64,000 nt of DNA from Paramecium tetraurelia (taxonomy: Eukaryota; Ciliophora; Oligohymenophorea; Peniculida; Parameciidae): assembly GCF_000165425.1 (NCBI RefSeq), contig NW_001799046.1, positions 23,342-87,341 of the forward strand. Reading direction: 5' to 3'. Positions 14,101 to 28,401 of this stretch are shown here, in pieces. Within the stretch, counting starts at the first letter, position 1. Every line of letters starts with the position of its first letter. The position numbers were made by a program, and so were the translations under genes. Under the pieces are notes generated by a model. The model had not been told where the DNA came from. It made no database searches and saw only the letters and a program-made list of their open reading frames with translations.

Positions 14101-15289
14101 GAGTATAAGAAGAAACCTATTTTTTTTTTATGATTATCTTTAAGTTCAATTGATTTATAACTCAATTTGGTTTTAATGGATTATTGTATGGTTTGTATAA
14201 GGTTTTGTTGAGTTGCTGAGGGTGGGGTTGTCTGAGAATTTTTTTTATTTGTTTATATTTAATAATACTCTGTTTTTTTCTCATTATATATCCAAAATAT
14301 TTTTTTGTCTTAGAATGTAATATTTTAATCTATTTATCGACCTTTCTGCTGGATGCTTAATTATATTAGGGTAAAAATAACTTTGTTGCAAGTTTCAATG
14401 CGTTACTAGTAAGAATTGCTTCTTGAATGATTGTGCTGGCCTAATCCGATTACACAAATGATATTAGTTTTCTGAGGAACACCATAAGTTTTCAGACGCA
14501 GTAAGCCTATTTTACATAATCTATTTAAGTCAGCCTATATAAGCTGCACCTGTTGTTTACACTATTGACAAACTAGATAATTTAATATGTTAAATCTAAA
14601 ATAATGCTCTAATTATTCTGATGGGTGATAATCTATGAATTAAGTTGGGTTAATCTATTGATAATTTCTGTCAACCATGCTAAAGATTAAATTTTGGTAA
14701 CAATAATTAAATAATAAAAATTGTTATTATTAGGTAATTTGAGAGAAAATTTTATTCAATCTGTGTTAATTAGTAGACTAGAGCTTTAATGAAGGCAGTT
14801 AGATTTTAGATTTGTTTAAGTTACTAGCAACAATAAGAATGGCTATATTTGTTTCCTCCTCAAAAGGCATATTAATATTCTCTAATTGTTTTCAATTTTG
14901 AGAAAAATTAATTTATTGAATGAGTATTTTTATTTTTTAATTTTGGTTGGTGATCATTCTGATGGCTTTTCTATTTAAGGAATATATTTCAAAGATCTTA
15001 ATAAAAAATTGATTGTTAACTCAGAGTGCTATAATAATTTGTAAGTGTAATCAGAGAAGATTTTAAATTGTTATATATTAAACTTTTAAATTCTATAGAA
15101 TTATCAATATATAAGTTAATATATTTTTTGAATGGAATTTTAGTTCAACTGGCCCTAACAAGTCTTTGAGCACTAATCATTATATATATATTAATCATTT
15201 TTAATGGTGAGATTTGTTTATATGATAGGAAAAGTTGTATTTAGAAGCCCAAAACCAATAACAATTCTAAAAATTAAAAATTTTTGAAT
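14101..15289. other. AT-rich spacer, nothing recognised
   Basis: Very AT-rich sequence without a convincing reading frame on either strand. It belongs mostly to the part of spacer 1 that is absent from spacer 2. Confidence 0.4.
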
Positions 15290-15870
15290 AATTGAACAAT
15301 ACCTTGATTATGAGGTCCTTTACATTTTATGGATTAATTATCCTGAATAAGGTTTTATAAAATGTTATTGCTTTATTCTTTTTTAAATGAATCATTTCTA
15401 TATCCTTTTTCTCCTGGTATATGTTGCGTTATTTAATACCTTAAATGGAATCTGAATATCCATAAGAATGTTATTATAAATTTTGATGCAAAACCTAATG
15501 AGTTAGTAATACTCAATATAAAAGATAGCTTTTTTAATTAAGTACCCAAAGGAATGTTTACTCATCATTACTTTTGAGATTTACTAACATTCCTAAAAAA
15601 AAGGTTATTTAATATATCATTTTCGAGTTAACCAATAGGACTAATATAAAGTAGAGCTTGCCTTATGTAAAGGAGAAGTATTTTAATTTTCAACTGGAAT
15701 GTCATAAAAGCTTTTTAGAACTTAAATCTTCAAATTAGTACAGAACTAAAATAAAAATAACTAGAAAATTATCGAATTTTAATTCAATATATCTTCTTAA
15801 AATCTGGAAATCATATTTAATCTTGACTGTCCAAATTATTTCTTACAAAGATTTATGGTCTTATCAATAA
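15290..15870 (+). pseudogene. Disrupted copy of the spacer ORF at 28402-29367
   Basis: This aligns to the first two thirds of the intact spacer-2 ORF. Matching landmarks include the segment around 15440-15500 (NFDA...NELVIL in both) and the HHYF motif near 15570. Here HHYF is followed by an in-frame TGA, another TGA lies upstream, and about 400 bp corresponding to the second half of the ORF is missing near 15830. The copy is therefore dead, whereas the spacer-2 copy is open. Confidence 0.45.
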
Positions 15871-15907
15871 CCTAAAATAATTATAAATCATTATAATATG
15901 TGTAGAA

Positions 15908-16277
15908 TCATCGATATACATAATAATATAAAAATTTAATATATTATTTTTTGCAAAATTAAACACTAAGATAAAAGCCTCCATCATCTTAAGAAGAGAA
16001 GGTATTTAAAAAATTTACCTTCTAAACCCCTTAAACTCTCAAGTTCACTCTAATGACTTATTTTTAAACCAAAATTGAATCCTTACAAGAATAATTCTTG
16101 AGCTGAAAATGCATTAATTTTTTGAATCATAATAAAAGTCTTATCAATCTAAAGCATCATCATTTTGAAGACAACAATATAATTAAAAAAGGTTTAAAAG
16201 AATTATCTTAACAGTAATTTAGGTTTTAGTTTTATTTAATTATGATAAAGTTACTTGTTACTTAGAAAATTGAACAT
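15908..16277 (-). CDS. Possible small gene in spacer 1 (112 aa)
   Basis: A minus-strand frame runs from ATG at 16277 to TGA at 15908-15910 if a 31-nt GT...AG segment (about 15981-16011) is removed. The middle looks protein-like (MIQKINAFSAQELFLQGF). The related region of spacer 2 (about 29560-29880) does not keep the frame open. The family is unknown. It could equally be an old remnant, and the intron is somewhat long for this genome. Confidence 0.25.
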
Positions 16278-17384
16278 CTATATAAGTAAAAATTTTAAAT
16301 TCAAAACAAAAAACGGAATATATTTTTTTATTTTATAAATGGAAGAACTTAATTATATCATTTATTAAAGCATATTTTAATTTAATTTAAGAAATAATAT
16401 AATTTTCTTTATCTCAGAATATTTTAGTTGGATAATTTCTGGTTCGATGACCTAATTGCTTTTAAGAAATTGATTTTTGTATATATTTTATCTTTCTCAA
16501 AATTTAAGATTAAAAAATCTTCACCTTAAGAGACGTTAATTGTGTAAGCAATTTTCTGGTTACTAAAACTAGCATAGCCATATTTTAAATTCCTATTAAC
16601 AACTATGCAATCATGGATTGTTTATGCTTATATAATATATAATTTTAAGATTTCTAAATAGTTTCTAATCTTTAAAGTGAGATAACAAAAATACTTCCAA
16701 TATATTAAATTTCATTATTATTCAACTTTAATAATTGATCTTTATTTCCATTACTAAATATTATAATAGTACAACCCAGGCTAATTGATAACTTATTTAC
16801 ATGATTTTAAAATAAAAGTTAACTTCTTAAGTTAATACCCGCAAAGGCAAACCATCATGTGTCAACAAGTATTTTCTATTATCCTTTTGATTTGTGTAAG
16901 ATTTAAATGAATCAACATGAGTTGCTGTCCTAGAAAGCTTTTTCTGCCAATCTTTGATATATTTTTAATTTTGAAAAATGGGATTATACATCTCCACAAA
17001 AATGCAGTAAATATCTACTAATTGCATAAAAACTAAATTACCTAGACCTATTAAGTAAGAAAATACATCTGATTTAATTCTAGATGTTAGTTAAGTACAT
17101 TTTTTATTTAACAAAACTTTCTTCAATTTTTAAATTATTCAAAAAATATAAAGGAGAGTGCTTTTGCGTTTACTCTAAAGGTAACCTCACTTTTTGATAA
17201 TTTTATAATTTAACCAATTCATTTATACAAGCAAATATATAATATTACTTTTATTAAAGCATAAAGAATAGCATTTGTGCAATTTGCAATTTGAAATAGT
17301 TTTTTAAGTAATGGATAGAAGTTCGAATCATCTAACAAAACTTAAAGAGTTAATGAAGGCTAGGATCAGTTGATGACATTATTT
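16278..17384. other. Right part of spacer 1
   Basis: AT-rich sequence related throughout to about 29900-31025 of spacer 2, with similarity rising toward the conserved flank of the next antigen gene. No gene was recognised in it. Confidence 0.45.
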
Positions 17385-17814
17385 ATCAAGATTAGAGTAA
17401 ATGATGAAAGAAGAAGAATGATAGAATGGGATATTTAGATAATATGACTTATAAAATAGGAGAGAATATTTAAAATGACTATAACGAGAAGTCAAAAGCA
17501 ATAGTGGATGGTTACTATATATGTTTATTGTATAGTTATCTATCTACCATTGATTAGTTATGAATAATTGAAGATAGTGCATCTAGATTGGGTATTACAA
17601 TTAAGTAACTACGTAACTGTCGGCTAAGAGTCTACTCATTGTGTTGTCTTGACAGCAAGAATGTTCATTAATTTAATTAATGATGAGGGTTGATTTCAAT
17701 ATTTAATTATGCTTAAAGCTTTTGGAAAAATAGCTATGTATTCCAACAAAACAAAAATATAACATTCTTGAATTATTCAAAAATAAATAATAAAATTATA
17801 ATGAATTACTTTTA
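17385..17814 (+). promoter_or_regulatory. Conserved 5' flank of surface-antigen gene 2
   Basis: Nearly identical to 1-431 and 31026-31455. The most conserved block is 17586-17689 and the 17-bp palindrome lies at 17666-17682. The upstream inverted repeat is imperfect here because CTGTCA reads CTGTCG. A promoter role is inferred from conservation and position only. Confidence 0.6.
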
Positions 17815-20800
17815 ATGAATATTAAAGTATTGATCCTGGCCTTATTGGTTGCTCTTATAACAAGCTAATAGTATAGTATTTCTTAATGTGATTGTTCCTA
17901 ATTGTTATCAGAAGATGATTGCTAAAAAAATGATATCGATCAAATGTTAATGGGATAGCACAAAGAAGACATGTAAAAACTAGGATACAACAACTAATCC
18001 AGTTGTAAACTATGCAAAATATTGTGATAATTTTAAAGAAATGGAATGTCCAAAACAAAAACCATGTAGCAATTGTGGATCTTACTCTGCATGTGCTTGG
18101 GGTCGATGGATAGTGTACATTTTTTACAGATTGCACAGCATTTAATAAAACAACAGATTCAGATTGTTAAGCTATTAGTAATAAATGTATTACTGATGGA
18201 ACTCATTGTGTTGAAATTGATACTTGTGATAAATATAAAAAACAATAATCTTGTGTAAAAAGCTTATTAGATAATTTTTGTTATTGGGATACAAAAAATA
18301 ATAATTGTGTTGATGCTGATACTTGTGATAAATTACCAATTAAATTTTAAACAGATAAAGAATGTAGACATGAAATACAAAGTTGTACTGCAAAATCAGG
18401 AGGTGGATGTATTGATAGCGGAATTAATTGTAGTGATTAAATTTTAGAAATTTAATGTTTTTGGGATTAATCAATGAAAATGGAATGTTATTGGAATGGA
18501 ACGTAATGTAAAGATAGGATATGTGATAATGCACCTACCACTTTAAATAATGATGATGCTTGTAAATTATTCAAAACTGATGGATCATGTACAACAAAAC
18601 TAAATGGTGGATGTATTACTAGAACTACTTGTTAAGCTGCTTCAATATAAGCTGCATGTATTAAAAATAGTACAAATGAAAGATTGTTATTGGACTGGAA
18701 CTGCATGTGTGGATAAAATATGTTCAAATGCACCAACTACATTAACAACTAATTCAGCTTGCGAAACTTTTTCAAAAGGATGCATAACAAAGTAAGGGGG
18801 AGGATGTGTTCTAAATGGAGATTGCTCAGCTGCTAATATTTCAACTGCATGTGTTAAAAATATCAATAATTTTGATTGTATTTGGGATTCAACTTGCAAA
18901 GAGAAAACATGTGTAAATGCTCCAAAATCAAATACTACTCATGATTAATGTACTTCTTATTTATCAACATGTACAGTTTAATAAGGAGGAGGATGTCAAT
19001 AGAGAACGTGTGACAATGCTCCTATAACATTGAATACAAATGATGCATGTGAAACTTATTTACCTGCAAATAAATGTATAACCAAAAATGGAGGTGGATG
19101 TACAATAAACACCACTTGTTCACTCATCTCAATAGATGTTGCTTGTATCAAAAATTCATTAGGCTAATCTTGCTTTTGGCATGTTGCAAGTGGAAGTTGC
19201 AAAGACAAAATTTGTGTAAATGCTCCCTCTAGTAATAATAGTCATGAACTTTGTTAATAATTTTTGAATTCTTGCACTGTGAATTCTACAAATACAGGAT
19301 GTGTAGAAAAAACTTGTGAGAATTCATTAACTTTATCAACTTGTGATAAAGACTTAAACAACAACATGTGCATTTGGAAAGCAAGATGTTATAAGAAATA
19401 ATGCGCAATGGCTTCAAGTTCAATAACATCTCATTCTGAGTGTTAAACTTATTATTCAAGTTGTACATTAAGCAACACTGGAAAAGGATGTGTTACATTA
19501 CCTCTCAAATGTGAAGCAATTACAATAGAAGCTGCTTGCAAGATAAAGGCTAATAAATAATCTTGTGGTTGGACAGGATCTTAATGTATTGAAAAAGCTT
19601 GCAATACTGCGCCAAAAACTATTTAAACAACTTTAGACTGTCAAACTTACTTATCTTCTTGTGTTGCTAATAATCCAGTTACTGTAAATGGTAGCTCAAC
19701 TATTTAAGGATGCTAAGATTTACCTAAAACTTGCGATTCTAGAAAATCATCTGAAAATTGTAATATTACAAGAGCAGCATTTCCAACCTGTTTTTGGGAT
19801 TCTTCATCTAACAAATGTGTTGAAGAAATCCTGTACAACTGCAAATTTATCAGGCACACCAGGAGCACTTTCAAAAGGGTAATTCACATTTGATAATTGT
19901 TAAAGTTATATGAGCACATGCACAACTACTAATGCTCAAGGTAGTTGTACTCAAACATCATATCCTTGCATTTCAAATAATATTTAAGATGGATGTATGG
20001 TTAAGCCCACAAGTTGTTCATAGTTAGTTCAGTAAAATTGTAAAGATGGATCTAAATCTATTGGAGATTGTTATTGGAATGGATCTAATTGTGTTGAAAA
20101 GATATGTACTAATATAATATTAAAAACACATAACGATTGCTATAATATATTCAATCAATGTACCGTCAATGATGATGGCACAGCATGTATACCATTAGCC
20201 ACTGCTTGTAATTCATATAAAATTTAAGAGAATTGTAAAATTTCATCTACATAGAAGAATTGTTATTGGACAGGAATAGTTTGTAGAAATGCAATTTGTG
20301 ATGATACTCCAGATTCTGATCTATTTGATTCAGATGAAGAATGTCTTAAATATCAAACTCAAAATGAAACTTGTACAATAATTGCAAAAGCGGGAGGTCA
20401 AGGGTGTGTTTAAAAATAGCCAGTTTGTTCGAATTACAAGACATCTAATTAATGCCATAAAACTTTATCAAATTTAAATGCTTAAGATGATTGTAAATGG
20501 ATTAATGGAATATGTTATTCATTGTCAACTTTTGCAACAGGAGCTTGTTCTACGTTTAAAGGAACATAAGATATGTGCAAAGCTTATAGATTGGGATGTA
20601 CAAACGTAGCTAATGCTAGTAACTTCAACTGCATGTACATTAGATTGTACTTTAAAAATTGGAAGTGGATTGACATTCTAAGATTGTTAAAATATGGATC
20701 CAACTTGTTCGGTTAAAAAGGATGGTAGTGGTTGTATTGTAATTTAATCTACATGTGCAGGATATGGAACAACAGATGTAAATTGTTATAAATCAAATGC

Positions 20801-23800
20801 AACTGGAACACAAGCAAATTGTCTCATGAATAAAGCCACACCACCAAGTTGTTAATCAGTGAGTTCAGCGTCTGATTGTGCACTTGTAAGTGGATCAGGA
20901 CTTGATCATGCTAAATGCTAAGCATATAATATTGCATGTACATCTTTAGGTAATGGAAATGGGTGTTAAGAAGTTAAGGCAAATTGCACTGCTTATACTG
21001 GTAATGCTGATAATTGCACAGTATCATAATAAGGACAATGCTTTTTAAATGGTTCTGATTGTATTCGTTTTTCTAATTGCTTTTCAATTACTGGAACAAA
21101 CCTTACTCATGAAATCTGTAGTTCCTATAACACTGATTGCACAGTAAATAAATAAAAAACAGCATGTTAAGATAAGAGAGCCACATGTGATTTATACAGA
21201 TCTCAAGAATAATGCACCGTATCTGCAGCTGAATCCAAAGAAAGTTAATGTGTCTGGAGTGGTACAGCATGTCTTGCTGTTAAAGTAGTTGCTACTGATT
21301 GTTCCTACATAACTGGAACAAACTTGACCAATTCATTTTGCGCTACATACAATGATAATTGCACTTTAAATTATGAAAAGACAGCCTGTTAGGAGAAAAA
21401 AGCTTCATGTGGTTTATATTCAACTAAAAGTTCATGTACTCTATCATAGGTGACTGGATCAGCAGGCAAATGTTTATGGAATAATGGAGGGTGTACTTTT
21501 ATGACATCACTCACTAATTTTGCTAATTCTATTTTTGGGACTAAAATAACAAATGCAAGATGTGAATAGTTCCATCCAGCATTTGCAGTAACAAAAGTAG
21601 AATATGGCTGCTTTGTAAAAAAAAGTTCATGTAGTATGTACACAGAAGACTATTGTACAACATCCTCAGCATCAGGCACAGCAGCATATTGTTTTTGGGA
21701 TGGTTCAAAATGTTAGCCACACACATCTAGTTCTCTATGCAAATCTTTTACAGGAGATCAATTACCTGAGAGTTATTGCCCTTCAGCTAATCCATTGTGT
21801 ACAACAAAATTAACGAGAGACGGTTGTTATCAACAGAAGGCTAATTGTTCAGATTATGGTGTTGAAGGTGATTGCTAATAATCATTAGCTTCTGGTACAG
21901 CAGGATTTTGTATATGGACTGGTTCAACTTGCACTTATGTGACAGACCCTGCCAATCAATGTACTAAAGTTAACACCACTATTATTACTACAGAGACACT
22001 TTGTGCTAGTTATCATGCTTCTTGTATTCCTTACTTTGGTGAAGGAGGATGTCAATAGATTCAATCAAATTGTGCTTCATACTTAGCTAAAAACTCCTGT
22101 TATAAATCATTGAACGAAGGTTATTGTGCTTGGATAAATAACAGTTGTATACATATAACAAGCCCGAGTCAATGTGCTTCAGTTTCTGGTTCTAATTTGA
22201 CTAGTACTTATTGCAATGGATTACATGAAGAATGCTGGACAACTTTAAGAAAAAATGGTTGCTATTAGATGAAAAATACTTGTGCAGAATACTTAACGAA
22301 TGACAGTATTTGTGTTAGAAGTAAAAATGAAGGACTCTGTGGTTGGTTCGATACTTCTGGGTGTTATAAAATAACATCTCCAAGCTAATGCGATACCATG
22401 GTCATAATGTAGATAGACCCCAATTTTAAAACAACAGATGCCTTCTGCGCTACTTTTCATCCTGGCTGCATTGCAAATATCAGTAAAATGGGTTGTTAAG
22501 AACTGTTAGCAAGTTGTTCATCATATAAAGATTTAGATAAATGTATTTAAGCTGGAAATTCACAAGTTAAAGTACAATGTTTTTGGAAAGATGGAACTTG
22601 CAATTAGATAATAGATCCTGCTAATCAATGTGCCAATATTCCATTTTCAATTAATATAACTGACGCCGAATGTGCATCCTATTCTAGTGGTTGCACTGTC
22701 AAAAAAACATAAAATTACTGTCAAGTAAGAAAAGCAGTTTGTGCGAATTATACAACAAATATTGATTGTACATATTCAGCTGCTGCACCTCCTTACCAAT
22801 TTATGTGTTTTTATCAATTCTAATTGTGTTGTTGCAAGAGAATTGTTAACTGATTGTGCTGCCATTACTGCAACTTCAGGTTTGACTGATACCGATTGCT
22901 CTGAGTATAACCCTACATGCGTATCAAATAAACCTGGAACTGCTCGTTAAGATAAAAAAAGCTCATGTTCTGATTACCAAAATTAAGATTAATGTACTGT
23001 TTCCTCAAGTTCTAAATGCATTTGGAAATCTAGTTGTATTTCTATTAATAATGCTTCTACTGACTGTGTATATGTAGTTGGTACAAATTTAACTCATGAT
23101 ATTTGTGTCTCTTATAACGTTGGATGCACAGTAAATAAAACAGGAACCTCTTGTTAAGAAATGAAAAACACTTGTGCAGAGTATACAAAAAGTGACAACT
23201 GCACTAGGTCGTAAGATTCTGGAACATCAAGTAATTGTGTCTGGCATTCTACATGCACTTCTGTCACCAATGCTAGTACCGATTGTGGTTATGTAACTGG
23301 TATCAATCTGACCAAAGATGTATGTGCTTTATATAATGATAATTGCACGGTTAATTATTCAGGAACTGCTTGTTAGGAAAAGAAATCCAGTTGTTCAGCT
23401 TATACTTTGAAAGAAAATTGTTCAGCAAATTGCATATGGGATGAAGCATTAAAATGCATTTCTGTCTCAGATCCTTCTACTTAATGCAGCTTAGTGAATG
23501 GAAAGACAGGACTCAACCTTGACATGTGTAAATTATATCATAGTGAATGTGTTAATTTAAAGGATGGTACTGCATGTTAACACGTATAGGCAGATTGTAA
23601 GAATTATACAACTTAAAATTAATGTGTTGCAATAAGTAATGGTACTTCCTGTTTATGGTATGAAAATTCTTGCTACAAAATAACAGGAACAACTTGTAAT
23701 AAAATTACTGGGACTAGTCTAAATCATAATATATGTTAGTCATATAACAAAGAGTGCACTTCAGTAAGTGATGGCACTTAATGTTAAGATTATAAGTCAA

Positions 23801-26800
23801 CATGCGAATAGTATGTAGGAACAACTGAATCTTGTATTTAATCTGTAAATGGAAAATGCTACCTCTATAATTCAAATACTTGCATTACTATTTTAAATGT
23901 TTCTACCGATTGTGCTAAGATTACAGGTGTATCATTAACTTATGAAATATGTTAATCATATAATTTGGGATGCAGTGTTAATAGAGCCAAAACTGCTTGT
24001 GTTTAAAAAGCAGCTTAATGTTCTGGATATTCAACTGCTATGAGTGGTTGCTATCAAGCAGGAGAAGGATTATGTATTGCATCCAGTAGTAATGATTCAG
24101 CATGTGTGCCTGCCTCAAGTTCCTCTACCTGTGAAAACGTATTTTTAGGAACAGGCAATTATACTCATGATAATTGTAGTACAATGAAAACTGGATGTAC
24201 TGTAAATGGAAGTACAGGATGTATGGCTAGAACTTGTGCAAATGCCACAGGTTTTACATTTAATCATGATAATTGTTATTCTTGGTTGAAAACTTGTACA
24301 GTAAATTAGACTAATAATGGTTGCACTATCATGACTGCCAAATGTTCAGATTAATCATCTACTTAATGTCTAAATGCAATAGAAGGAGTGTGTCTAGTGT
24401 TTAATTCTATTTGTATTAGAAAAGGATGTGATACAGCTCCATCAGATGCTTCTCATGATGATGATACAGAATGTTCTAATTATTCATAGGCTTGTACAGT
24501 TGCAAGAGCAGGTGGATGTCAAGTAAGAACTGCATGTTCATTATATAAATCATCATTATAATGTAAATTAGATATGAATGATAAAAAATGTTTCTGGAAT
24601 CCTTCTGTTAAGACATGTGTTGATTTGGCTTGTGCAAATATAGAGGTTTCAAATTTATATAATACTCATGCTAAATGCTTTGCAGTTGATTCAAATTTAG
24701 GTTGTACAGTCAGAGCACTTAATAAAGTAGTTGCTCCTGGTTGCATGGCAAGAGGACCATGTAGTTCATATACTATTAAAGATTAATGCATAACTAATGC
24801 TAGTGGAATAGATTGTGCTTGGAATACAAGTAGTAGTTTACCTGAACCTGCTTGCTAGGATAAGTCATGTACAACTGCTCCTAGCTCCACATTAACTCAC
24901 AATGATTGCTTCAATTATTATAATACATCAACTATTAAATGTACTGTGTATGCTATTCCAGATGCTAATGGTGGATAACCAATTCTAAGAGGATGTTAAT
25001 AAACTGCAGCCTGTTCAACTTATATTGATAGTGAGTAATGTAAAATAAATGCTGCTGGTGATCCTTGTGGATGGAATGGAAAAGAATGCAATGATAAATC
25101 TTGTTCCACTGCTCCTGCTACATCAGAATATGACGATAATACAAAATGTAGAGCTTATTTGAACAATCAATGCACAGTATCATCAGAAGGATAAGGTTGT
25201 ATAGATATTCCAGAGAGTTGTGAGTCAATGAATTAGAAACAATGTTATTTCAATAGTACTGGACAATCCTGTTATTGGACTGGAACAGAGTGTATTACTA
25301 AATCTTGTGAAAATGCTCCAATAGAAACAGCTACAGCTGAACAATGCAATAACTATTTATATGGATGTACAATAGATGTTATAAAATGCAAAATTAAAAT
25401 CTGCGAAGATTATGTTTTAACAACTGATGAACAATGTAGTTATGCGTTATCTACATGTACTACAAATGGTGTTAATTGTGTTACCAGAGGAACATGTGTT
25501 TAAGCTTAAAATAAAGCTGGATGTGTTGTATCTTCTACTGGATAATCTTGTGAATGGATACCTGATGTCGTAAATTCTCAAAATGTTGTAACTACTGCAG
25601 CATATTGTACAATTAAAACTTGTAATACTGCCCCAATTAGTTTATAGACTGATGTAGATTGTGGAAAGTATTTTACAAATTGTACAACTAAAAGTGGAGG
25701 AGGTTGTGTTACTAAATCAAGTTGTTCTGCTGCCTCTGTAAATGCTGCTTGTATAACTGCATTAAACGGTACAATATGTGTATGGGATAATACATTAAAT
25801 AAATGTAGAGATAAAGATTGTTAAGATTTTATAGGAACAACTCACACCATTTGTTAAACTTAAAGATAAGGATGTACTGCTGGACCTAATGGTAGATGTG
25901 CTAGAGTTTAAAGTTGTGAATTAACTACTATTAGAGAAGCTTGTATTGAAGGTACAAATGGACCATGTTTATGGATTGAGAAGTTTGTCAATAATGATGG
26001 GTCAAAAGGAGCTTGTTTTGCATATACATCATGCAAGAGTTTAGCTTGGAATAGTGATGAATCTTGTAAATTAATAAGTAATAAATGTACAACTAATGGA
26101 ACTAATTGTATTGGAATTACTACATGTACTGAGACAAATATTGATGGTGGATGTGTTACAGGGTATGATGGATCTTGCATTTAATCTGTTCCTGCTTTGA
26201 ATTCTTCTGATCCTAAGATTTGTAAACCATTTAAATCATGTGCAGATGCCTTTTATGCAACTCATAAAGATTGTTAAATTGCTAATAAAAAATGTACAAC
26301 AGATGGAACTACTGGTTGCATTCCTTTAGGTGCATGTTCAACTTATAAATCTTAACCAGGATGTTAGATAAATGATAAAGGATATGTAGTTGAATCTGGT
26401 GTTATAACTTCAACAGGTGTTTGTACTTGGGATATGAGTACAAGTGTTTGTAGAGATTAAATTTGCTCTGATTTGAATGGTGTTACTGATTCAATTTGTA
26501 ATTCTTAATTATCAACATGTACTTCAGATGGTACTAAATGTTTACTTAAAACAAATTGTTCTAGTTATTATACCTAAGTTATTTGTTCATCAGCTGTTGG
26601 AAATGATGGACTTTGTTTTTGGGAAGTTGGTTCTGCTTCAAATAATAATACAGCCAAATGTAGATTACTCTCTTGTGCTGATATTCAAAATGGAACATCC
26701 ATTAGTATTTGTTAAGCTGCTTTACCATCATGCATTTCAAATGGAACTGTTTGTATCCCAAAGGCCAAATGTTCAACTTACACAACTAAAACAGCATGCA

Positions 26801-27309
26801 ATTTTGGTGGATTAGATGGAATTTGTGTATTTACATAATCAACTTCTGCATAGGCTGTGCCTGATAGTGGAACTTGTTCTTTAATGAATTCATGTTCATC
26901 TCGCAAATAATGATTAAAGTGCTTGTGTAGCTGCATAAGATAGATGTTCATGGAGTCCTGCTAGTTCTAGTATTACAAGTATATGTACAAGTCATACATG
27001 TGGTACATATAATTAAGTGAGTGGAACTTGTTCAAGATTCTTTAATTGGGATAACATAATCATAATAGATATGTTCTATGATTAATGGAATATGCAGAGC
27101 CACTATACACATCAACATTAATATAAAGTGATGTTCTTAAACTTTCAGGATACACATATACATGGAATAGTTAATCAAACAAATGCTAAGTTTGTACTAA
27201 AAAAGATTAGCCAAATGGTCCTATCAATAATACAATCAATTATACAAATAACTCTAATACAGCTTAAGGGTTATTATTAACATTCATCTTAGGCTATTTG
27301 ATGATTTGA
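17815..27309 (+). CDS. Surface antigen gene 2, frame-disrupted
   Basis: It has the same architecture as gene 1: signal peptide, about forty cysteine modules, Asn/Thr-rich stem and GPI-type hydrophobic tail, ending at TGA 27307-27309. Single extra bases relative to the other copies lie near 17937, 18101, 18680, 19826, 20621, 22796, 26902, 27055 and 27107, all insertions. They sum to nine, so the overall length remains a multiple of three and the 3' end is again in the starting frame. A conserved module Cys is Arg (CGT at about 22945). Another is lost near 27133, where TGT became GTT. The middle (about 21100-23500) differs strongly from genes 1 and 3, while both ends are nearly identical. Whether it is functional cannot be decided from this sequence. 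Confidence 0.9.
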
Positions 27310-28401
27310 TAATATTAGAATATAAATTAATTTATTTTTATAAAAAATCATTCTACTAAATAGTAATTGTTAATTAATTAATTAATTAGTTATTATCAAT
27401 TAATATCTCTACCAACAAACACTCTTGTTAAGGAAATCTACTGATCTTATTATATATTTTCATAATGTTATTGAAGTGGTTCAAGAGGGTGATTTTTAAT
27501 ATTATTAATGATAATTATGGCAAAGATTAATTTTAACTTTAATATCTTATTTTTTATGCTGATTAAAAATGCGAATGAATTATAGTTTATTGTTGATATT
27601 ATTTTTAATCTTAACTGTGTTGTAAAAATGAATAATTTGTCTATGAGGGATTTCATCTATATTATGCATGCAACAAATATGCTTTATTTGGATTGATTGA
27701 AAAGAGGATGAGGGTTTTGTTATTAAAAAAACTTCATAATGCATATTGTTGCAGATATTTTTCATATATAACGTTTCCTAAAAAATTTAATGATATGAAT
27801 TTCTTTTTCTCTTAATATAAAAAAATTTTTTCAGTAAAATCTTGCTAAGATACAACTTTAAAGCGATGATGATTCTAAATAAAACTAACTTTTCTTTACT
27901 GAATTAAAAATTAAAACAAAAAGAACGCCAGAAAAATTCAATAATTTAAGTCTATTAATTAATATCATGAAAATTCACTTATTTTATCCATTTAAAAAGA
28001 TTTTTGAGTTATTTGAAAATAAAAACAATCCTTTATCATACTATCATACTACCAACCATCAATATTTAAATTAATTTTATAAAGAAAGGTGAATTGATTA
28101 TAAATCTTATTATTTTTTCGCATTAATCCAGCTTAAAACTTTAAATCATATGCTTCTAACACATAACATATTGTAGATTTTTTATCTAGTCAATAAAATA
28201 CCTCATTTAATTGACTAAACGGAAAATTGATATTCTGTTATGACGCCAATTCAAAATTTCCTGTATTTTTTTTGGCCTAAAATTTAGCTATTTATTGTTA
28301 CCTAAATTAGCCCCGATATTATAAATTCTTACAATATGAGTGATTTATTAATTAATGAATAGAAATTATGAATTAAATATATAAGAATAGTAGACAATTA
28401 T
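27310..28401. other. Left part of spacer 2
   Basis: AT-rich sequence related to 9931-10750. On the minus strand an 86-codon frame (ATG 27656 to TGA 27396-27398) stays open under the ciliate code and begins MKSLI, as does its broken counterpart in spacer 1. It is too short and lysine/isoleucine-rich to call with any confidence. Nothing else was recognised. Confidence 0.4.

Larger units (their letters stand above)
1..17384 (+). repeat. Tandem unit A (surface-antigen gene 1 plus spacer 1)
   Basis: The first bases of the window match 17385 onward and 31026 onward, so a head-to-tail repeat begins at or before position 1. Unit A is about 17.4 kb and unit B (17385-31025) about 13.6 kb. The difference is mainly about 4.5 kb in spacer 1 (roughly 10750-15280) that has no counterpart in spacer 2. 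Unit C begins at 31026 and its antigen gene ends at 41205. Confidence 0.85.
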
